Source: JBOGDS01 sp050743075 (GTDB lineage: Bacteria > Actinomycetota > Actinomycetes > Jiangellales > Jiangellaceae). From it: DNA of 43,877 nucleotides. Positions within the stretch are counted from its first letter, which is position 1. Each line of letters opens with the position of its first letter. Below are positions 39,542-43,877 of the stretch, piece after piece. A program made the position numbers and the translations under genes. Under the pieces are notes generated by a model. It searched no databases and was not told the origin of the DNA. It saw only the letters and a list, made by a program, of their open reading frames with translations. The stretch is taken from contig JBOGDS010000026.1 in the NCBI GenBank assembly GCA_050743075.1, forward strand, positions 1-43,877, read 5' to 3'.

Positions 39542-40148
39542 CCGCGACCATCCTCGGCAGAAGAGCGTGAACGAACCGTGCCGCCTGCCAACCAGGCATG
39601 TTGAACAGGTCCACCCACGCCTGCGATAGCGGGGTGGTGCGACCGTAGCGGCCGAGACGGGGGTCCGGTTCGAGTACCCAGACGTCAGTTGGCTCGAAGC
39701 CAGCCTCACCGCGGTGCTCGTCCGGCACAAGATCGGGCAAGCGCGGATCTCCGTAGACGACAACAGTGGAGTAGTCGGCAATGGTGTTGGCTCCGATCGC
39801 TGCGGTCACGGCGCCGAAGCCGCCCAGGATGGCCTCGGGGTTCGAGACGGCGCGTTCGACCTCGGTGGCCCGGACAGGGACGCTGTAACGGTCGGCCCGA
39901 TCACGCAGCGGTCGCCGGCGTCCCGCCCACAACATGAGCAGCCGCCCAGGGTCGAGCAGCACGAGCCCACCCGCCGTTGGAATCTTGACCGCCTGGATCT
40001 CGAGTGGCCGTTCAAGAGCGCGATGCACGGTGGACGTGCCGAGATCCAGCTCGCGGGCAAGCGCGGACGCCGAGGCCCAACGTCGGCGCCCGGATGTCTC
40101 GGCGGCTACGCAGAGGTGTCGCCACACTTGCTCAGTCAAACTCAGCAC
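39531..40148 (-). CDS. AbiEi-like antitoxin / HTH regulator
   Basis: A 205-aa protein that begins LSLTEQVWRHLCVAAETSG and has a winged helix (residues about 20-60, ASASALARELDLGTSTVHRA). The C-terminal part ends TTPLSQAWVDLFNMPGWQAA, like the C-terminal region of AbiEi antitoxins. The frame is open to 40250, but GTG 40148 is supported by a -10 6 nt upstream and the lack of family sequence before it. Gene order antitoxin-toxin and overlap fit a type IV (AbiE) pair. The role as transcriptional autorepressor is inferred. Confidence 0.7.
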   Translation of the reverse strand: MLSLTEQVWRHLCVAAETSGRRRWASASALARELDLGTSTVHRALERPLEIQAVKIPTAGGLVLLDPGRLLMLWAGRRRPLRDRADRYSVPVRATEVERAVSNPEAILGGFGAVTAAIGANTIADYSTVVVYGDPRLPDLVPDEHRGEAGFEPTDVWVLEPDPRLGRYGRTTPLSQAWVDLFNMPGWQAARFVHALLPRMVADAA

Positions 40149-40154
40149 ACAACC

Positions 40155-40181
40155 AGCGTATCGGTTTACACAGATTCGTAT
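40155..40181 (-). promoter_or_regulatory. Promoter and possible operator of the AbiE-like pair
   Basis: On the minus strand TACGCT, 6 nt before GTG 40148, is a -10. On the plus strand CGTAT occurs at 40157-40161 and again at 40177-40181, a 20-bp period (two helical turns). The -10 overlaps the first copy, as expected for an autorepressor site. Confidence 0.35.
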
Positions 40182-40373
40182 AAGGGCGCCGCACGCTGCC
40201 CGAAGCTCTGTCACTCCGCCCTGCTGGGCACAGTTGGTCACTTCAGGCACCTGTCATGACGAAGGAGCGCAACGCCATCCGGTGGCGGGGCGCAGGGCTG
40301 GCGAGCCGGGGGTGCTGGCATCCTGCGAAACCGGGGGCGGCCGCCCTGGCGCGGGGCGCCGCCGCCCGATGAG

Positions 40374-41726
40374 ATGTTCCTCGTGACCTCGGCCGACGCA
40401 CGGATCACCGTTCTCCTCGCGGACGACAACCTCCTCGTCCGCGAGGGGGTTCGCGCGCTGCTGAACGTCGCCGGTGACCTCGACGTCGTGGCGGTGGCGG
40501 AGGACTACGACGGCGTCGTCGCCGGCGCCGTCGAGCACCGCCCGCAGGTGGTGGTCACCGACATCCGGATGCCGCCGCGGTTCGCCGACGAGGGGATCGA
40601 GGCGGCCAAGGAGGTCCGCAAGCGGCTGCCCGGGACAGGGATCGTCGTGCTTTCGCAGTATGACGACCCGGAGTACGCCGTGGCGCTGCTCGCGCAGGGG
40701 GCGGCCGGTTACGCGTACCTACTCAAGGAGCGGGTCGCGGACGGGGACCGGCTGGCGCGGGCGGTGCGCGAGGTGGCGGCGGGGGGTTCGATGCTCGACC
40801 CGGAGATCGTGCAGGCGCTGGTGGCGCCGGCCCGCAGCGCCACCGGCCTGTCCGACGACGAGGAGCGGCTGCTGACGATGGTCGCGCAGGGCCGGCCGGT
40901 CAAGGGGATCGCCGCCGGCCTGCAGACGACGCCGGAGGCGGTGGACCGTGCCGTCGAGGAGCTCTTCCTGCACCTGGCCCGTGACGCCAGCGCCGGCCAG
41001 CGCGGCGCGCTCAACCGGCTGCGCACGCTGCACACCGCGATCCTCGACCGGGAGGAGCAGGGCGAGACCCTGTCCAGGCTGCTGCCGTCAGGGCTGGCGG
41101 ACAAGCTGCGCGCCGACCCGGACGCGATCGGGCGCACCGAGCGGCTCACCGTCACGGTGCTGATGTCCGATGTCCGCGGCTACTCCGGCATCGCCGAACG
41201 GACCGATCCCTCGATCCTGGCCCGTCAGCTGAATGCGCACCGCCAGGCGATGAACGGCGCCATCCTGGAGCAGGGAGGGACCGTCATGCAGTACGTCGGC
41301 GATGCCGTCATGGCCGTTTTCGGCGCGCCGTTCGCGCAGGGCGACCATGCGGTCCGGGCACTGTGCGCCGCCGAGGACATGCATCGCCGGCAGGCTGAGG
41401 TGGACAAGGCCTGGGCCGCCGAGAGGCTCGAACCCTTCGGCATGGGCATCGGCCTGTCGACCGGCGAGGTCGCCGCTGCGCTGCTCGGCAGCGAGGAGCG
41501 CCTCGAGTACACGCTGGTCGGAGACACGGTCAACCTGGCCCAGCGGCTTCAGGACATGGCCCGCCCTGCAGGCAGCACGGTGGCCAGCGCCGCCACCGCG
41601 GCAATGGCGCCGACCTGGACGTTCGAACGGCTGGTCCCGATCCAGGTCAAGGGACGCGACGGGGCCGTGGCAGCCTGCCGGGTCCTCGATTCCGACCACG
41701 ACAACGCAGCGAGAGGTGTCCGATGA
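40374..41726 (+). CDS. Response regulator fused to class III nucleotide cyclase
   Basis: A 450-aa cytoplasmic signalling protein. Residues 11-135 are a receiver domain: D17/D18 (LLADDN), phospho-acceptor D63 (VVTDIRMPP), S94 (VVLSQYDD) and K118. Residues about 155-205 resemble a LuxR/NarL helix-turn-helix (LSDDEERLLTMVAQGRPVKG) and look divergent. Residues 255-440 are a class III cyclase: metal ligands D266 (MSDVRGYS) and D310 (VGDAVMAVFG), then N387 and R391 (VNLAQRL). Base-selecting positions appear to be Q306 and T380, so ATP is more likely than GTP but not certain. ATG 40374 has no strong ribosome site; GTG 40383 is an alternative. The stop overlaps the ABC ATPase gene by 4 nt. Confidence 0.88.
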   Translation: MFLVTSADARITVLLADDNLLVREGVRALLNVAGDLDVVAVAEDYDGVVAGAVEHRPQVVVTDIRMPPRFADEGIEAAKEVRKRLPGTGIVVLSQYDDPEYAVALLAQGAAGYAYLLKERVADGDRLARAVREVAAGGSMLDPEIVQALVAPARSATGLSDDEERLLTMVAQGRPVKGIAAGLQTTPEAVDRAVEELFLHLARDASAGQRGALNRLRTLHTAILDREEQGETLSRLLPSGLADKLRADPDAIGRTERLTVTVLMSDVRGYSGIAERTDPSILARQLNAHRQAMNGAILEQGGTVMQYVGDAVMAVFGAPFAQGDHAVRALCAAEDMHRRQAEVDKAWAAERLEPFGMGIGLSTGEVAAALLGSEERLEYTLVGDTVNLAQRLQDMARPAGSTVASAATAAMAPTWTFERLVPIQVKGRDGAVAACRVLDSDHDNAARGVR

Positions 41727-42451
41727 CCGCCTTGAAAGCCCGCGGTGTACGCCGCACGTTCGAAGCCGAGTTGGCGCCGGTGCGCGCCTTGCGTGGCGTC
41801 GACCTGGACATCGCTCGGGGCGAGTTCGTCGCCCTGATGGGCCCGTCCGGCTGCGGCAAGTCCACGCTGCTCAACATCTTCGCCGGGCTCGACCAGGCCG
41901 ACGAGGGCGAGGTCGTCGTCGACGACCTGGTCGTCAGTGGCCAGGACGAGAACTGGCTGGCGAAGTTCCGCCGCCATCATGTCGGGATCGTGTTCCAATT
42001 CTTCAACCTGCTCGAGGGCGTCTCGTCGCTGGACAACATCGCGTTGCCGGCGATCCTCGGCGGGATGCGCCGCAAGGCCGCCGAGACGCGGGCTCGCGAT
42101 CTGCTCGATCTGCTCGGCCTGGGCGACCGCACCGAGCAGGTGCCGTCAGTGCTCTCCGGTGGCCAGCGGCAGCGACTGGCCATCGCGCGGGCGCTGGTCA
42201 ACGAGCCGGCCGTCCTGCTGGCCGACGAGCCGACCGGCGCGCTGGACAGCGAGGGCGGCGCGGAGATCCTGGAGCTGTTCCGCCGCCTGCACGGCGACGG
42301 CCAGACCATCCTGATGGTCACCCACTCGGCCGACGTCGCTGCGGGCGCGTCGCGAGCGGTGCGCATGCGCGACGGCCGGATCGTCGACGACAACGGTGCC
42401 ACCGTGACGACGGTTGCCGGGACGGCCGCCATGGAGGAAACGGCGCCGTGA
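41723..42451 (+). CDS. ABC transporter ATPase (MacB/LolD type)
   Basis: A 242-aa nucleotide-binding subunit. Walker A is GPSGCGKST (40-48), the Q-loop FQFFNLLEGV, the signature LSGGQRQRLAIARAL, Walker B VLLADEPTGALD and the switch histidine VTHSAD. This type partners FtsX-like permeases in export or envelope remodelling. ATG 41723 lies in an ATGA overlap with the cyclase gene. The end carries about 20 extra residues (GATVTTVAGTAAMEETAP). Its last codons contain a GGAGGA site for the next gene. Confidence 0.93.
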   Translation: MTALKARGVRRTFEAELAPVRALRGVDLDIARGEFVALMGPSGCGKSTLLNIFAGLDQADEGEVVVDDLVVSGQDENWLAKFRRHHVGIVFQFFNLLEGVSSLDNIALPAILGGMRRKAAETRARDLLDLLGLGDRTEQVPSVLSGGQRQRLAIARALVNEPAVLLADEPTGALDSEGGAEILELFRRLHGDGQTILMVTHSADVAAGASRAVRMRDGRIVDDNGATVTTVAGTAAMEETAP

Positions 42452-42572
42452 TTCGCTCCTCGCGCTCTTGCTGGTTGCTCCGGTCGCCGTGCTGGCGGCA
42501 AGCCTGCTGGCGGTGTGGCCGTCGCAGCGGGCCGCGCCGATGCGGGTCGGGCACGTGCTGAGGGCCGAGTGA
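42448..42572 (+). pseudogene. Collapsed FtsX-like permease (internal deletion)
   Basis: GTG 42448 has a proper GGAGGA site inside the ATPase end and a GTGA overlap, but its frame stops after 37 codons with a Cys/Arg/Trp-rich nonsense peptide. From 42450 another frame reads DSLLALLLVAPVAVLAASLL, then AVWPSQRAAPMRVGHVLRAE and stop at 42572. This is a typical C-terminal end of FtsX-like permeases (last membrane helix plus RAA...VLRAE). Start and end of a permease gene survive with everything between lost. An assembly join error would look the same. Confidence 0.6.
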
Positions 42573-43877
42573 TGGACGCCGTGGCGGCGTGGTTCCGGCT
42601 GGACCTGCGGCGGCGCTGGCGGTCGCTGCTGGTGCTGGCGCTGCTGATCGCGCTCGCCGCCGGCACGGTCATGACGGTCGCGGCCGGCGCCCGGCGCGGT
42701 GCGAGCGCCATGGACCGGCTCCAGGACCAGACCCTGCCAGCCACGCTGCTGGTGGCGCCGGTCACACCGGGTTTCGACTGGGCGCCCGTCCGGGAGCTTC
42801 CCGAGGTCGAGGCGCTCGCGCAGGTCGTCTACAGCGGCTTCGAGATCGACGGCGCGCCGGCGGCGGACTCGTTCATGCTCCCGCCCGCCGATGCCGAGGC
42901 GATGCGGGCGATCGAGCGCCCGATCGTCCTGCAGGGCAGGCTCGCCGATCCCGACCGAGCCGACGAGGTCGTGGTCACGCCGGCGTTCACGCGGACGTAC
43001 GGCAAGACGGTCGGCGACAGCGTCGCGCTGGGGCTCTACACGCCCGGGCAGGTCGACACCGGACAGGGACCGGACACCGCACAGACCAACCTGGTCGCCG
43101 ATCTGTGGATCCTGACCTACCAGCAGCAGGCGGCCGCACTCGAAGCCGATCTGAATCCCAACACGACGGCACCGGCGGCCGGCCCGGTCGTCGAGGCGAC
43201 GATCGTCGGGACCGTCCGCTCACCGCTGTACGGCGACCAGCTGGACACCCCCGGGTTCGTGGTGCCCTCGGCCGGGCTGTACGCGGCATATGCACCAAAC
43301 CTGCTCGGTGCCGACGGGCTGGCGTCGGTGAACGCACTGGTCCGGCTGGCCGGTGGCGAAGCCGCGATCCCCGGCTTCCTGGCGAGCCTGGCCGAGGCCA
43401 CCGGTCGCAGCGACATCGCCGTGTACAACCTGGCCGCGGCCGCTCGTGCTATCGGCGACACGACCGGCTTCGAGGCCAACGCCCTGTACGTCCTCGCGAT
43501 CGCGGCGGGCATCGCCGCGGTCTTCCTGGTAGGGCTGTCGGTCGCCCGCTATGCGGCCGCGTCGGCGGCCGACCTGCGGGTGCTCGGCGCGGTGGGCATG
43601 ACTGCTGGGCAGTCCTCCTGGGTGGCCGTGGCCGGGCCGGCGCTGGCGGCGGTCGCCGGGTGCCTGCTCGGCGCGGCGGTCTCGGTCCTGGCGTCGCGGT
43701 GGTTCCCGGTCGGCTCGGCGTCCCTCGTGGAGCCGGCACCCGGCGTCGACCTGGACGCACTCGTGCTCGCGGCGGGGTTGATCGGGATCCCACTGCTGGT
43801 CGGCGCCGGAGCGTTCACGGCCGCCACGGTCGTGGCACGATCGGCCGCTCGCCCGGCCCCGGCGCGGCGTTCTGCGG
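42572..43877 (+). CDS. FtsX-like ABC transporter permease, partial (3' end outside window)
   Basis: ATG 42572 overlaps the preceding stop by one base (TGATG). The frame stays open for 435 codons to the window end. It starts MDAVAAWFRLDLRRRWRSLL, with a first membrane helix (LVLALLIALAAGTVMTVAAG) followed by ARRGASAMDRL, typical of actinobacterial FtsX/MacB permeases. A large extracytoplasmic domain follows. A helix pair near residues 305-330 (ALYVLAIAAGIAAVFLVGLS) begins the FtsX core, with SAADLRVLGAVGMTAGQ as the coupling segment. It would pair with the ATPase upstream. Confidence 0.85.
   Translation, partial: MDAVAAWFRLDLRRRWRSLLVLALLIALAAGTVMTVAAGARRGASAMDRLQDQTLPATLLVAPVTPGFDWAPVRELPEVEALAQVVYSGFEIDGAPAADSFMLPPADAEAMRAIERPIVLQGRLADPDRADEVVVTPAFTRTYGKTVGDSVALGLYTPGQVDTGQGPDTAQTNLVADLWILTYQQQAAALEADLNPNTTAPAAGPVVEATIVGTVRSPLYGDQLDTPGFVVPSAGLYAAYAPNLLGADGLASVNALVRLAGGEAAIPGFLASLAEATGRSDIAVYNLAAAARAIGDTTGFEANALYVLAIAAGIAAVFLVGLSVARYAAASAADLRVLGAVGMTAGQSSWVAVAGPALAAVAGCLLGAAVSVLASRWFPVGSASLVEPAPGVDLDALVLAAGLIGIPLLVGAGAFTAATVVARSAARPAPARRSA

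Overview
The window is high-GC DNA from an actinobacterium (Actinomycetota, class Actinomycetia). The RpoB, RpoC, EF-Tu and ribosomal protein sequences, the zinc-type S14, the short-LID adenylate kinase, the GTG/TTG starts and a mycothiol-dependent (MDMPI-type) enzyme all agree with this. I cannot name the genus from sequence alone.

Positions 65-790 hold an MDMPI-family enzyme. Positions 1085-8559 hold rpoB-rpoC. The str operon (rpsL-rpsG-fusA-tuf) runs from 9132 to 13382 and ends at a 12-bp hairpin. The S10 operon (rpsJ to rpsQ) and spc operon (rplN to rplO, secY, adk, map) run almost without gaps from 13733 to 26154, with many 1-nt or 4-nt start/stop overlaps. After a 770-nt spacer containing a frameshifted copy of the map 3' end come a DUF1707 membrane protein and the alpha operon (infA, rpmJ, rpsM, rpsK, rpsD, rpoA, rplQ) with truA, ending at 32391. 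The usual next genes, rplM-rpsI, are not present.

From 32533 the content becomes accessory. Plus-strand genes are a secreted 5'-nucleotidase-like metallophosphatase, a small membrane protein and a 5'-truncated VapC remnant. A minus-strand run, read from 40148 down to 35144, contains an AbiEi/AbiEii-like toxin-antitoxin pair, a VapB/VapC pair, a protein with an unrecognised N-terminal domain plus a cyclic-nucleotide-binding domain, a coupled metallo-beta-lactamase-fold hydrolase, and a frameshifted alpha/beta hydrolase. From 40374 to the right edge lie a fused response regulator/class III nucleotide cyclase, a coupled ABC ATPase, the collapsed remains of one FtsX-like permease, and an FtsX-like permease cut by the window end.

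The left three quarters are core transcription and translation genes with conventional layout. Regulatory points of interest there are leader structures upstream of rpsL and rpsJ that share an exact 23-nt element, a 12-bp hairpin between rpoA and rplQ, a long inverted repeat after rpoC, and a C-terminal extension on L17. The best candidate for something undescribed is the cyclic-nucleotide receptor plus MBL hydrolase operon lying about 2.5 kb from, and transcribed away from, a REC-HTH-cyclase linked to an ABC exporter. This suggests, but does not prove, a local cyclic-nucleotide circuit.
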